A DNA stretch of 64,000 nt from Cyclobacteriaceae bacterium (GTDB taxonomy: Bacteria > Bacteroidota > Bacteroidia > Cytophagales > Cyclobacteriaceae): positions 124,001 through 188,000 of the forward strand of contig JANQPQ010000044.1 of assembly GCA_028285445.1 (NCBI GenBank), written 5' to 3'. A program made the translations under genes and the position numbers. Within the stretch, counting starts at the first letter, position 1, and each line of letters begins with the position of its first letter. A model generated the notes under the pieces. That model saw nothing but the letters and a program-made list of their open reading frames with translations. It had not been told where the DNA came from and searched no databases. This document shows positions 25,262 through 34,271 of the stretch, one piece after another.

Positions 25262-27949
25262 TTGTCTCCTACAGCTAAGATATCGTGTGCACTGGCAATT
25301 TTGCTGGTACTTGGCCTTAAGCCGGTTTCCGGACAATTTTTAGGCGGAAACAGCGATGGCTTCAGCTCAGGGTTAAGTTGTATTTCCGATCTGGATGGAG
25401 TCTCACAATTTCTACCTGGGGCTATCTCTGGCTCCACTGAGTTCTGCGACTTCTCAACCGAAAGCTACTCAATCTCAGTTGCAGGAATTTCCGCCGGCAC
25501 TACCTACAATTGGTCTGTTCCGGCGGGTTCAACAATAATAAGCGGCCAAGGTACATCATCCGTGTTGGTTCAATTTGGCAATACTGCTGGTAACGTGGAG
25601 GTAGACGTTAGTAATGAATGTACTACCGTAAATGTGCAGCTGGCTGTTACCTCCGGTACATGTCAATTCTTCGCCGGAGGCACAAACGATGGATTCACAA
25701 ATACTATTAGCTGTATCTCAAATCTTGATGGAGGCTCTCAATTCATTCCCGGACCTATTATTGGGTCATCGGAATTTTGCGATTTCTCCACGCAGAGTTA
25801 TTCGATAGCTGTTGCTGGAATATCAGCAGGCACAACCTACGCCTGGTCCGTGCCGGCGGGAGCAACCATAGTTAGTGGACAGGGCACCGATGAAATTCTA
25901 GTCGAGTTTGGCAATACCGCAGGCAATGTAGAAGTAGATGTAAGTAATGAGTGCACAACGGTTAATGTACCCCTTGCCGTAACAGCTGGCACCTGTCAAT
26001 TCTTTGCTGGTGGCAGTAACGATGGTTTCACAAATACCATTAGCTGCATTTCAAATCTTGATGGTGGCTCGCAATTTATCCCTGGACCAATCATGGGTTC
26101 AACAGAATTCTGTGATTTTGCGACTCAGGCCTATTCCATCGTTGTGGCAGGTATCTCTGCTGGTACAACCTACAATTGGTCTGTCCCGGCAGGAGCAACC
26201 ATAGTCAGTGGGCAGGGTACTGACGAAATACTAGTGGAGTTTGGCAACACTGCTGGTAACGTAGAGGTGGATGTTAGCAATGAATGTACAACAGTAAATG
26301 TGCAGCTTGCAGTTACTACCGGCACATGCCAGTTCTTTGCTGGTGGCGCCAACGACGGATTCTCGAATACCATTAGTTGTATCTCAAACCTGGATGGAGG
26401 CTCTCAATTCATTCCGGGGCCAATAATGGGCTCCACAGAATTTTGTGATTTTGCCAGCGAAACCTATTCTATTGTTGTCGCCGGTATCTCCGCGGGCACC
26501 ACTTATAATTGGACAGTACCGGCAGGCGCCACGATAGTAAGCGGTCAAGGAACACCCGAGGTATTGATTCAATTCGGTAACAGTGGCGGCAATGTTGAAG
26601 TAGACGTAAGCAATGAATGTACAACAGTTAATGTGCAACTTGCCGTTGCATCTGGAACTTGTCAATTCTTCGCCGGTGGCGACAACGACGGTTTCAACAA
26701 TACTATCAGCTGTATCTCCGACCTTAATGGCGGGTCTCAATTCATACCAGGACCAATAATGGGATCTTCTGAGTTTTGCGACTTTGCTACTGAAACTTAT
26801 TCCATAGTGGTTGCTGGCATTTCTGCTGGCACTACCTACAACTGGACTGTGCCAGCTGGAGCAACCATAATTAGTGGTCAGGGTACTTCGGAAATACTAG
26901 TCCAATTCGGCAATAGTGGAGGCAATGTAGAAGTGGATGTAAGTAATGAGTGTAGCACAGTGAATGTACAACTTGCCGTTGCTTCGGGTACCTGTCAATT
27001 CTTTGCCGGTGGCGACAATGATGGTTTTACAAACACAATCAGTTGCATCTCCAATCTAGATGGCGGGTCTCAGTTCATTCCAGGCCCAATAGCAGGTTCA
27101 ACCGAATTCTGTGATTTCGCAACCGAGAGTTACTCTATTGCCGTAGCGGGAATCTCTGCCGGCACAACCTACACCTGGTCGGCACCAGCAGGGGCTACGA
27201 TCTTAAGCGGACAGGGTACCTCTTCGGTGCTTGTTCAATTTGGTAACACGAATGGGAATATCTCTGTAGATGTTAGCAACGAATGCACTACCATAAATGT
27301 GCAGCTTGCAGTTACAAGCGCATCCTGCATATTCTATGCTGGTGGTTCCAGTGATGGATTTAGCTTTACCGAACGTGTCAACACTCCCCTTCCTATCGAA
27401 CTGGTGTCGTTTGAAGCACAAGTAATTGATGAAAGGCGTGTAAAGCTTAAATGGAGTACCGCATCAGAAACTAACAACGATTATTTTACCATAGAAAGGT
27501 CGGTCGACTCCAAAGAGTTTTCACCTATTGCAGAAGTTGATGGGGCTAGTAACAGCTCCAGACGGTTAGACTATGAAATTGAAGACGAGGCGCCATTGCC
27601 AGGCACATCTTACTACCGCCTAAGACAAACCGACTTTGACGGTACTACCAGTCTTTCAAGAACTGTTGTAGTGAGTATACAACCCGGATTGCTTGGCTTG
27701 CAAGTGGTGTACCCCAACCCAATCCGCAACCAAGACCAGCTAAATATAGAGTACTCTGTGGTTGAGCAAGCTACCCTACAGATTGTGATGTATGATCTTA
27801 CCGGCAAGAAGTTACTACACCAACAAACGGATTTGAATCCGGGTAAAAATATCTTCCCAATTCAACTGCCAGACGTGAAAAGTGGAGCTTACCTAATTCG
27901 GTTTTACACTACTGATAAAAATGAGGTAGTGAGGATTAAGGTACAATAG
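25262..27949 (+). CDS. T9SS-secreted repeat protein with six PKD-like domains
   Basis: The only start that gives the signal peptide (CALAILLVLGLKPVSGQ) is a TTG at 25262, five bases after the previous stop; an in-frame stop at 25241 excludes an earlier one. Residues 23-688 are six repeats of exactly 111 residues, each with four cysteines (the first has three) and the PKD-like phrase GTTYNWSVPAGATIVSGQGT followed by VQFGNTAGNVEVDVSNEC. After residue 700 there is an FN3-like domain (LPIELVSFEAQ, then YYRLRQTDFDG). The final 80 residues are a type A T9SS sorting domain (VVYPNPI, MYDLTGKKLL, SGAYLIRFYT). It should be exported across the outer membrane and either released or anchored. Confidence 0.93.
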   Translation: MSPTAKISCALAILLVLGLKPVSGQFLGGNSDGFSSGLSCISDLDGVSQFLPGAISGSTEFCDFSTESYSISVAGISAGTTYNWSVPAGSTIISGQGTSSVLVQFGNTAGNVEVDVSNECTTVNVQLAVTSGTCQFFAGGTNDGFTNTISCISNLDGGSQFIPGPIIGSSEFCDFSTQSYSIAVAGISAGTTYAWSVPAGATIVSGQGTDEILVEFGNTAGNVEVDVSNECTTVNVPLAVTAGTCQFFAGGSNDGFTNTISCISNLDGGSQFIPGPIMGSTEFCDFATQAYSIVVAGISAGTTYNWSVPAGATIVSGQGTDEILVEFGNTAGNVEVDVSNECTTVNVQLAVTTGTCQFFAGGANDGFSNTISCISNLDGGSQFIPGPIMGSTEFCDFASETYSIVVAGISAGTTYNWTVPAGATIVSGQGTPEVLIQFGNSGGNVEVDVSNECTTVNVQLAVASGTCQFFAGGDNDGFNNTISCISDLNGGSQFIPGPIMGSSEFCDFATETYSIVVAGISAGTTYNWTVPAGATIISGQGTSEILVQFGNSGGNVEVDVSNECSTVNVQLAVASGTCQFFAGGDNDGFTNTISCISNLDGGSQFIPGPIAGSTEFCDFATESYSIAVAGISAGTTYTWSAPAGATILSGQGTSSVLVQFGNTNGNISVDVSNECTTINVQLAVTSASCIFYAGGSSDGFSFTERVNTPLPIELVSFEAQVIDERRVKLKWSTASETNNDYFTIERSVDSKEFSPIAEVDGASNSSRRLDYEIEDEAPLPGTSYYRLRQTDFDGTTSLSRTVVVSIQPGLLGLQVVYPNPIRNQDQLNIEYSVVEQATLQIVMYDLTGKKLLHQQTDLNPGKNIFPIQLPDVKSGAYLIRFYTTDKNEVVRIKVQ
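25328..27325 (+). repeat. Six tandem in-frame repeats of 333 bp
   Basis: The repeat boundary codons fall at 25328, 25661, 25994, 26327, 26660 and 26993, with the next boundary at 27326, so every unit is 333 bases (111 codons) with no indel. The protein copies are nearly identical over long stretches, but the DNA differs at many third positions between copies. This shows that the array is not a fresh duplication and that its amino-acid sequence has been conserved. A short seventh start (CIFYAGGSSDGF) leads into the C-terminal domains. Confidence 0.95.
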
Positions 27950-28009
27950 CAAACATCCTGGCTCATAACTCCGGCATTCTACTATCTTTAGGGCGAAATC
28001 CCAACCATC

Positions 28010-28642
28010 ATGGAACAGCCCAGGCCAAAGGCTTCTCTGCTGAGAAACTCCGTCCGTATTGTTGCTGAACTGCTCGTTGTCTTTTTTGGAGCCTATGCAG
28101 CATTTACACTTAGTAACAGTAATAATGATAAGAAGGACACGAAAGACCGCATTAAGTTCTATCAGAACTTTCTCAGTGAGATGGTAATTCTGGGCGAGCG
28201 TACACATGACTTAAAACGCGAAGTATCGGGCTATATCAGCAACTACGAGGACTCTTTAAATGCTGGACTTAAGCCACCACTGAAAGTACACAACAACTGG
28301 ACTTTCACACTTAACTTATTCGTGACTAAGGCTGTATTCGATGACGCCTACTTCTCAAAAGTGGGAAAGGGAGACTACCTGGTTAGTGTAGATATGGGCA
28401 CTTCTCTTATCCGCAGTATTGAAGTGGAACTGAACAACTATCGAGATAACTGCCAACAACTACTGTACTTCAGTAAGTACGATAATGACAGGTTCTATGA
28501 GAACGGTGAACTCCTTCCCGAATTTAGATGGTACCTGAATGATCTTAAGAGGATTGATAGCTTGCTGGCAAGGCTTATAGTGGCCATTGAGGAAGGTGCC
28601 GTTCCTTCAACTCAAGAATTAATCAGGCTGGAAGAAAGATAG
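28010..28642 (+). CDS. Single-pass membrane protein, unknown function (DUF6090-like)
   Basis: The 210-residue protein opens with a basic stretch and one membrane helix (SVRIVAELLVVFFGAYAAFTL), then a helical domain outside the membrane: DTKDRIKFYQNFLSEMVIL, a VSGYISNYEDSL helix, and a YRDNCQQLLYFSKYDND segment. The RNSVRIVAELLVVFFGAYAAF start resembles the DUF6090 proteins common in Bacteroidota, whose function is unknown. It stands between the T9SS cargo and the third permease on the same strand, with a 114-base gap to the permease start. Confidence 0.6.
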   Translation: MEQPRPKASLLRNSVRIVAELLVVFFGAYAAFTLSNSNNDKKDTKDRIKFYQNFLSEMVILGERTHDLKREVSGYISNYEDSLNAGLKPPLKVHNNWTFTLNLFVTKAVFDDAYFSKVGKGDYLVSVDMGTSLIRSIEVELNNYRDNCQQLLYFSKYDNDRFYENGELLPEFRWYLNDLKRIDSLLARLIVAIEEGAVPSTQELIRLEER

Positions 28643-28756
28643 CTCACTTAGTCGAACCTGGGCTTCACTTCAGCGATATCTGCCGGGCAACTGGAATTGG
28701 TATCATCAGAAAGCCGTTCAAGATGGGTACATTGTTAGTTGATAACCTATTGGTTT

Positions 28757-31141
28757 ATGCGTCCATTAAGATTCTTAAGGAAAAACCTTACCCTCAGCAT
28801 TCTGGCCGTGCTGGCAATTACAACCACAGCCACGGTAAACTACTGGTCCCTGGCCTATGTCTGGCAGGAACTAACCTATGACAATTTCCACGATGACAGT
28901 GAATCCATTTTTCGCGTTATCAGGAAAGGATCAACCGCCTCAGTGGCAACTACAGCTTTCCCACTGGTGCCGATGCTCCGCACGGAGTATCCACAAATTA
29001 CCAGCTCGCGAATATTTAAAGATCGCTCTAAGGTTGTTTTCACTAAAGAAGACCGCACCTTCTTTGAAACCAAAATGGTCTGGGCTGATAGCAATTTCCT
29101 CAAGATATTCACTTTCGATAATTTTGTTGGCAACCCTTCATCAGCGCTTGTAAATCCCCTGGCCATTGTCATCACCGGTGAGGTTAGAGATCGGTACCTG
29201 CCTGGAGTTGAGAATCCAGTTGGTGAGTCTCTAGAATTCGAATGGAATGGCAATACTTACCCTTTGCTTATTACGGGTTTTATTGAAGAACTTCCCAATA
29301 ACTCTCATCTGGACTTTGACATTCTGATATCTTTTGCGTCTGGTATTCAGCTCTTTCCCGGGGGCATTACCAGCAACTGGACAATGAATTATTGCTACAG
29401 CTATATGAAGCTTCCCGCGGGTTGGAGTAGAGATCAAATAGAGTCACAGTTCTCCTCACTGGCAGCCAAGCATATTTCTATGAAGGAAGGACAAAGTTAT
29501 GACCAATACTTTTCCTCACTGCAGCCGCTGACTTCTATTCACACTAGTAACCAAATTCTGGGTGGTTTAACCACTCCTGTTGACCTTAAGTACTTGTGGT
29601 CAATCGGTGCTTTGGCGGTAATTATTCTGTTGGTATCCGCTTTCAATTACCTAAACCTAACCATCATTGAGCTGCAAAATAGACTGAAAGAACTGAGCGT
29701 AAAAAAAACACTGGGTGCTTCAAAAGCAGCCCTGCTGGCTGGATTTCTGCAAGAACAGTTTTTCAAAGTTCTTTTGGGTATTGGCCTGGCAACACTGCTC
29801 ATCTTTGTAATGTTGCCGATTTGGAATGAAGCACTGGGCTCAAATTTGACTACTGGTGAGATCCTATCAACTCCATACCTGGTATTTAACTATTTACTGA
29901 TTTTGGTTATTGTAGCAGTGGCAGCTGGCTACGCCATACACAACACAAGTAGAATTACTGCAGTTACAAGCTCCCAAAGGAGTGACAGCAGAGGACTGGC
30001 CTTAAGAAAGGGGATCATGGTCTTTCAATTAGCCATCTCTGTGCTGATGATCGCACTAACCATTCTAATTACAGATCAAATCGATTATTTAAGAAACTAT
30101 GGTCTTGGATTCAACAAAGACCACACCCTAATCATACCCCAGGGCAGGCAGGTTCGTGATAACCCTGACTTAATCAAAAACCGTTTCAATCAAATTTCCG
30201 GAGTAACCTCGACTGCCCTTTCTATGTATAAGCCAGGAGATGTAGTAGGCAACAAAATCAAGGTGCAACTTCCAGGTAGCAACGAGGAGTTTAACATTGC
30301 CGCCAATTCAATTGATGAACATTTTCTTCCCCTTTACAACATAAACTTACCCGCGGGCACCGGTTTCGCCAAAACCCATATTGCAAATAAGCAATCTTAT
30401 CTACTCATAAATGAAAGTGCTGTTAAACTCTTACAGCTAGAAAATCCCATAGGCTCAACTTTAGATTTAGAGTTCAGAACAGGCCAACCCTCACTTCCCG
30501 TTGAAACTCGCTCTAGTAAGGTGTTGGGGATAGTAGCTGATATAAACTTCGAGCCATTGCATGGTAGTGTTCAACCAATGGTATACCTCATAAAGCCTTA
30601 TTGGTATTTCTACATTTCAGTTAACATCTCTGGTAAATCAGCAGAGAATACCATTGCCGCATTAGAGCAGGAATGGAATGAGTTATTCCCCGGCCGGCCA
30701 TTTGAGTTCTTCTTTCTCGAAGATTCTATCAATCAGATCTATGCCAAAGAACAGCAGTTGGCCCGTGCACTAAATGTGCTTGTGATAATTTCAGTTTTAA
30801 CTGCCCTACTTGGATTGTATGGGTTGGCCACGGATATCATGCGTCGAAAAACCAAGGAGCTTTGCATAAGAAAGGTGCTGGGCGCCGGTTATCTTTCACT
30901 TTCAGGTACCTTAACCAAGGAATTAGCGACTTATTTCGCAATTGCATTGCTTCTTGCCATCCCGACTGCAATCTACGTGAAGAATTTGTGGCTCCACCAA
31001 TTCGCCTACAAGGTGCCGGCTGAGATCGGCTATATACTTTACGCATTCCTGATTATTACTACATTGGTAGTAATGGTACTTGCAAAGCAGTTATACAGGC
31101 ACCTGGCTCAGAATCCGGCTAATCATCTCAGGGCCGAATAG
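28757..31141 (+). CDS. FtsX/MacB-type two-half permease, no prefix domain
   Basis: The ATG at 28757 is used; a TTG six codons earlier is possible. The 794-residue product has the two-half plan of the family: first helix LTLSILAVLAITTTATVNYW, extracytoplasmic domain to about residue 270, then helices with the coupling motif KELSVKKTLGAS. The second half ends with KELCIRKVLGAG and three helices, and the closing AQNPANHLRAE replaces the usual NPV. KKTLGAS is more divergent than the RKVLGAS of its neighbours. No ATPase is nearby. A terminator-like hairpin follows before the PadR gene, so the PadR-permease pair behind it is probably a separate unit. Confidence 0.88.
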   Translation: MRPLRFLRKNLTLSILAVLAITTTATVNYWSLAYVWQELTYDNFHDDSESIFRVIRKGSTASVATTAFPLVPMLRTEYPQITSSRIFKDRSKVVFTKEDRTFFETKMVWADSNFLKIFTFDNFVGNPSSALVNPLAIVITGEVRDRYLPGVENPVGESLEFEWNGNTYPLLITGFIEELPNNSHLDFDILISFASGIQLFPGGITSNWTMNYCYSYMKLPAGWSRDQIESQFSSLAAKHISMKEGQSYDQYFSSLQPLTSIHTSNQILGGLTTPVDLKYLWSIGALAVIILLVSAFNYLNLTIIELQNRLKELSVKKTLGASKAALLAGFLQEQFFKVLLGIGLATLLIFVMLPIWNEALGSNLTTGEILSTPYLVFNYLLILVIVAVAAGYAIHNTSRITAVTSSQRSDSRGLALRKGIMVFQLAISVLMIALTILITDQIDYLRNYGLGFNKDHTLIIPQGRQVRDNPDLIKNRFNQISGVTSTALSMYKPGDVVGNKIKVQLPGSNEEFNIAANSIDEHFLPLYNINLPAGTGFAKTHIANKQSYLLINESAVKLLQLENPIGSTLDLEFRTGQPSLPVETRSSKVLGIVADINFEPLHGSVQPMVYLIKPYWYFYISVNISGKSAENTIAALEQEWNELFPGRPFEFFFLEDSINQIYAKEQQLARALNVLVIISVLTALLGLYGLATDIMRRKTKELCIRKVLGAGYLSLSGTLTKELATYFAIALLLAIPTAIYVKNLWLHQFAYKVPAEIGYILYAFLIITTLVVMVLAKQLYRHLAQNPANHLRAE

Positions 31142-31151
31142 TGCCCGCTGC

Positions 31152-31174
31152 AACTGCACTTTCAGTACAGTTTT
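31152..31174 (+). terminator. Weak intrinsic terminator after the permease
   Basis: AACTG at 31152-31156 pairs with CAGTT at 31168-31172, and the pairing continues inside with A-T and C-G after one mismatch, around a TTTCA loop. The stem runs into four Ts at 31171-31174. It lies 11 bases after the permease stop codon. The stem is short and mismatched, so it is only a plausible terminator. Confidence 0.35.
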
Positions 31175-31203
31175 AAAACATTTGACTACACTTATTACCC
31201 ATC

Positions 31204-31252
31204 TTGTACAAAACCACAAGAAATAGTTATCGTATACTGTAGTTTTGTACAA
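31204..31252. promoter_or_regulatory. Inverted-repeat operator and -7 box before the PadR gene
   Basis: A perfect 11-base inverted repeat is present: TTGTACAAAAC at 31204-31214 and GTTTTGTACAA at 31242-31252. Each arm contains the 8-base palindrome TTGTACAA, so there may be two dimer sites 41 bases apart, close to four helical turns. The right arm overlaps TAGTTTTG (31240-31247), which matches the Bacteroidota -7 consensus TAnnTTTG; no good -33 box is seen. The PadR start codon follows at 31267. This is the layout expected for PadR self-repression with looping, but binding is inferred. Confidence 0.6.
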
Positions 31253-31266
31253 CTAATAATTTCAAT

Positions 31267-31599
31267 ATGAGAGGTGAACATATTGGGGAATTGGAAGAGC
31301 TCGTCCTTTTGGCTGTTGGCTCTTTGCTCGATAAGGCTTATGCCGTCGCAATTCTCGATGTAATAAAGCAAAGCACAAATCGCACTTTAGATGTTACAGC
31401 CATTCATGCCGTACTACGTCGGCTGGAGAAAAAGGGCCTGGTTAGTTCATCGATGGGTGGCGCCACCGCGGAAAGAGGTGGCAGGCGAAAGAGGTATTTT
31501 ACCTTATCCCAATCAGGCCGCCAGGTATTGGATGATGTGATGTCCGTACGAATGGCACTTTACAACAAAATGCCCAAACTAACTTTTGCTGGAATCTAA
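31267..31599 (+). CDS. PadR-family transcriptional regulator
   Basis: This 110-residue protein has the winged-helix PadR fold: LGELEELVLLAVGSLLDKAYAVAI-type opening (here IGELEELVLLAVGSLLDK), then the recognition helix HAVLRRLEKKGLVSS, and the wing RGGRRKRYFTLSQSGRQVLDD. It has the short PadR length with a single C-terminal helix. PadR proteins repress promoters and release DNA on binding a ligand or on substrate stress. Its stop codon TAA is directly followed by the permease ATG (31600), so they are translationally coupled, and the inverted repeat upstream is its likely operator. Confidence 0.93.
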   Translation: MRGEHIGELEELVLLAVGSLLDKAYAVAILDVIKQSTNRTLDVTAIHAVLRRLEKKGLVSSSMGGATAERGGRRKRYFTLSQSGRQVLDDVMSVRMALYNKMPKLTFAGI

Positions 31600-34266
31600 A
31601 TGAGCAAACATCCGCCAAGGTGGGCTGATCGCTTTCTGGAATGGTATTGCCATCCGGATTTGCTTGAAGACATTCAGGGAGATCTCTATGAGATGTACGA
31701 GAGAAAGATCGCTTTGAAAAGACCTTTGCTAGCAAACATGCTCTTCATTTGGTACGTCTTCCGCTCGTTTCGACCGGGAGCAATTAAGAAATTTCAAGGA
31801 AACAAAAACTCAATCACTATGACTGGTAACAACTTCAAAATCGCGTTCCGTGTAATGCTACGGGACAAGTTCAACACATTCCTAAATCTGGGGGGCCTGG
31901 CAATAGGCGTAGCTTGTTTCATTCTTTTAGGATTCTTCGCTAAAAGAGAACTCAGCTTCGATCGCTTCCATGCAAAGTCTGATAAGATCTACAGGGTATG
32001 GCTTAAAGAGGTTTATGCTGAAGATAAAATATTCTTCAACTCAACTACGCCCATTAGGTTCGAGAACCTACTTGAAGAGCATTTCGGGGAAGTAGAAACT
32101 GCTGTACAATTGCTGCCCCAAAACTATCTGGTTGGACGAGGCGATGATCGTGACAATGAGGTGGTGACAATAGTGAGCCCTGAGTTCTTTGAGGTATTCG
32201 ATTTTCAACTTACAAAAGGCAATTCTAGCCAGCCGCTTACCTCTCCTGGTGCCATGGTGATCTCTGAATCCCATGCCGTTAAGTACTTTGGCTCGGATGA
32301 CCCAATTGGCCGGGTTATACCGGTGGAGATTGGTGATGAGATTCGTGACTTTAATGTCACAGCCGTATTTGAAGATATTCGTACTGAATCAAGTATTCAG
32401 TTCAATATGGCAATTTCCAATGTTATCTATCCCGAAATATTTAGTCAGGGAACAATGGAAGCATGGTTTTCTATTGCACCAGAGACTTACGTATTAATAG
32501 GTGAGAGCTCAAATATTTCAACCGTTGAGGCGGGTATGCAAGAAGTGGTGATGGGATATCTAAGTGAAGAGGTTGAGGAGGGTGTATATAATATCGGGTT
32601 TCAGCCTCTAACCGATATCCATCTTAATGCTGATATTCCTGCCGGTATTGCCCCTGTTGGCAACCGGGATTACGTTTATATCCTGGGAGCCATTGCCATA
32701 TTGGTTCTGGTAATTGCCTGCGTCAACTATACTACCCTTTCGATTGGGCAATCGCTGAAGCGCAGTGGTGAGGTGGGCATTAGAAAAGTGATGGGCGCTT
32801 TGAAAGGGTCGCTTGTTAACCAATATCTCAGCGAAAGTTTGCTAACTGCATTGTTTGCCTTAATAGTGGGAGTCGGGGCAAGCTACCTCCTACTGCCAAT
32901 TTTCAATGACCTTACCCAAGCAAATATCTCATTACAATTCGAAACCTGGCACATCGGTCTCTATGCCGGGCTCATCATTATTATGGGCATTGCCAGCGGT
33001 ATCTACCCGGCTTTCATTCTCTCCCGCCTCAATGTAACTGCCATTCTTCGGGGCAGTGGCCAATCAAAGAGAAATCATTTCATTCGCAAAGGCATGGTGG
33101 TGTTTCAATTCATGATCACCGTATTCCTCATCACCAGCACCTTGATCATGAATAATCAGCTTAGATATATTCAGGGTAAAGATGTTGGGTACAACTACTC
33201 AGCAACCGTTTCAGTACCACTTTATCCAGACCCATCTGCTAGTAGATTTCTGGAGCGACTTAAAACCGCTGCTGACAAGGGCGAGCTACTCAAAGAGAAA
33301 CTTAGTCTGTATCCTGAAATTTCTAATATCGGTAAAGGCTCACATGTATTCGGCACATCCGGGTGGGCGCGGATGGCCTTTACCGATGACAACGATGTCT
33401 TCAGGAGGTTTAGATACCTGATTGTGGATGCTAGCTACTTTAGCACGTTCGATATAAAAATGAAAGCTGGCAGAGGTTTCGAGGATGGCAGCAGCCTGGA
33501 TGAAAAGCAATCGGTTATTATCAATCAGGCGGCAGCCGACTATTTTGGCCTAAAGTCTCCGGTTGGCAGCAAGTTGCCCAGTAGGGAATTTGGCGAACAC
33601 AGTATCATTGGCGTCACCGAAAATTTCAATTTTACTTCTCTTCACAATGAAGTGGAACCCCTGGTGATTTCTCAGGATCCAATGATCATCTTTAGCGGTG
33701 TTAGCGACGTCGGGTTCGGTGACAGCCCTGTTCCTAAATTAGTCTTCAGATATGAGGGCAGTTCGCTACTTGGTGTCAGAGAGATCCTTGACAAAGAATG
33801 GGAAACAACTTTCCCTGGTGAAGAGCTGAATTTCACTTTCGTTGAGGATGACATGCAACAGCAATATGCCGCTGAAAACCGCATGAGCCGACTGGTTACT
33901 GTGGCTACAATACTCAGTATCATTATTGCAGCACTTGGGCTTCTGGGGCTAACTGTTTTGGTTATCAACAGCAAGGTCAAAGAAATTGGAATCAGGAAGG
34001 TGGTGGGCGCCTCTGTGTTTACAATTTTCTGGTCGCTGGCCAGAAGCTTCTCAACGCAACTTATTATCGGTATTGCACTTTCAATTCCGATTACCTGGTG
34101 GCTTATGACTGATTGGCTTAGTGATTTTGCCTACCGAATTAACATTGGAGTGGTAACTTTCATTATTAGCGCCATAATTTCTGCTGTAATTGCATTGCTA
34201 GTGATAAGCTTCCATACCCTGAGGGCCGCACTGGTTAATCCGGTTAAGTCGCTACGGGTAGAGTAA
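31600..34266 (+). CDS. FtsX/MacB-type permease with N-terminal prefix domain (PadR partner)
   Basis: The protein has 888 residues. The first 65 form the cytoplasmic permease prefix domain (PRWADRFLEWYCHPDLLEDI, then QGDLYEMYERK), a feature of PadR-linked permeases in this phylum. After that come the usual two halves: first helix FNTFLNLGGLAIGVACFILL, a MacB-like extracytoplasmic domain, FtsX triad with GEVGIRKVMGAL, a second half with KEIGIRKVVGAS, and the closing ALVNPVKSLRVE. The prefix domain may contact an ATPase or a regulator; its role is unproven. The start codon abuts the PadR stop. No ATPase gene is adjacent. Confidence 0.9.
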   Translation: MSKHPPRWADRFLEWYCHPDLLEDIQGDLYEMYERKIALKRPLLANMLFIWYVFRSFRPGAIKKFQGNKNSITMTGNNFKIAFRVMLRDKFNTFLNLGGLAIGVACFILLGFFAKRELSFDRFHAKSDKIYRVWLKEVYAEDKIFFNSTTPIRFENLLEEHFGEVETAVQLLPQNYLVGRGDDRDNEVVTIVSPEFFEVFDFQLTKGNSSQPLTSPGAMVISESHAVKYFGSDDPIGRVIPVEIGDEIRDFNVTAVFEDIRTESSIQFNMAISNVIYPEIFSQGTMEAWFSIAPETYVLIGESSNISTVEAGMQEVVMGYLSEEVEEGVYNIGFQPLTDIHLNADIPAGIAPVGNRDYVYILGAIAILVLVIACVNYTTLSIGQSLKRSGEVGIRKVMGALKGSLVNQYLSESLLTALFALIVGVGASYLLLPIFNDLTQANISLQFETWHIGLYAGLIIIMGIASGIYPAFILSRLNVTAILRGSGQSKRNHFIRKGMVVFQFMITVFLITSTLIMNNQLRYIQGKDVGYNYSATVSVPLYPDPSASRFLERLKTAADKGELLKEKLSLYPEISNIGKGSHVFGTSGWARMAFTDDNDVFRRFRYLIVDASYFSTFDIKMKAGRGFEDGSSLDEKQSVIINQAAADYFGLKSPVGSKLPSREFGEHSIIGVTENFNFTSLHNEVEPLVISQDPMIIFSGVSDVGFGDSPVPKLVFRYEGSSLLGVREILDKEWETTFPGEELNFTFVEDDMQQQYAAENRMSRLVTVATILSIIIAALGLLGLTVLVINSKVKEIGIRKVVGASVFTIFWSLARSFSTQLIIGIALSIPITWWLMTDWLSDFAYRINIGVVTFIISAIISAVIALLVISFHTLRAALVNPVKSLRVE

Positions 34267-34271
34267 ATCGG

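Noticed and set aside
25328-27325. Regular tandem repeats considered as CRISPR-like or satellite DNA
   Set aside because: Units are 333 bases, fully coding, without unique spacers; they are protein repeats.
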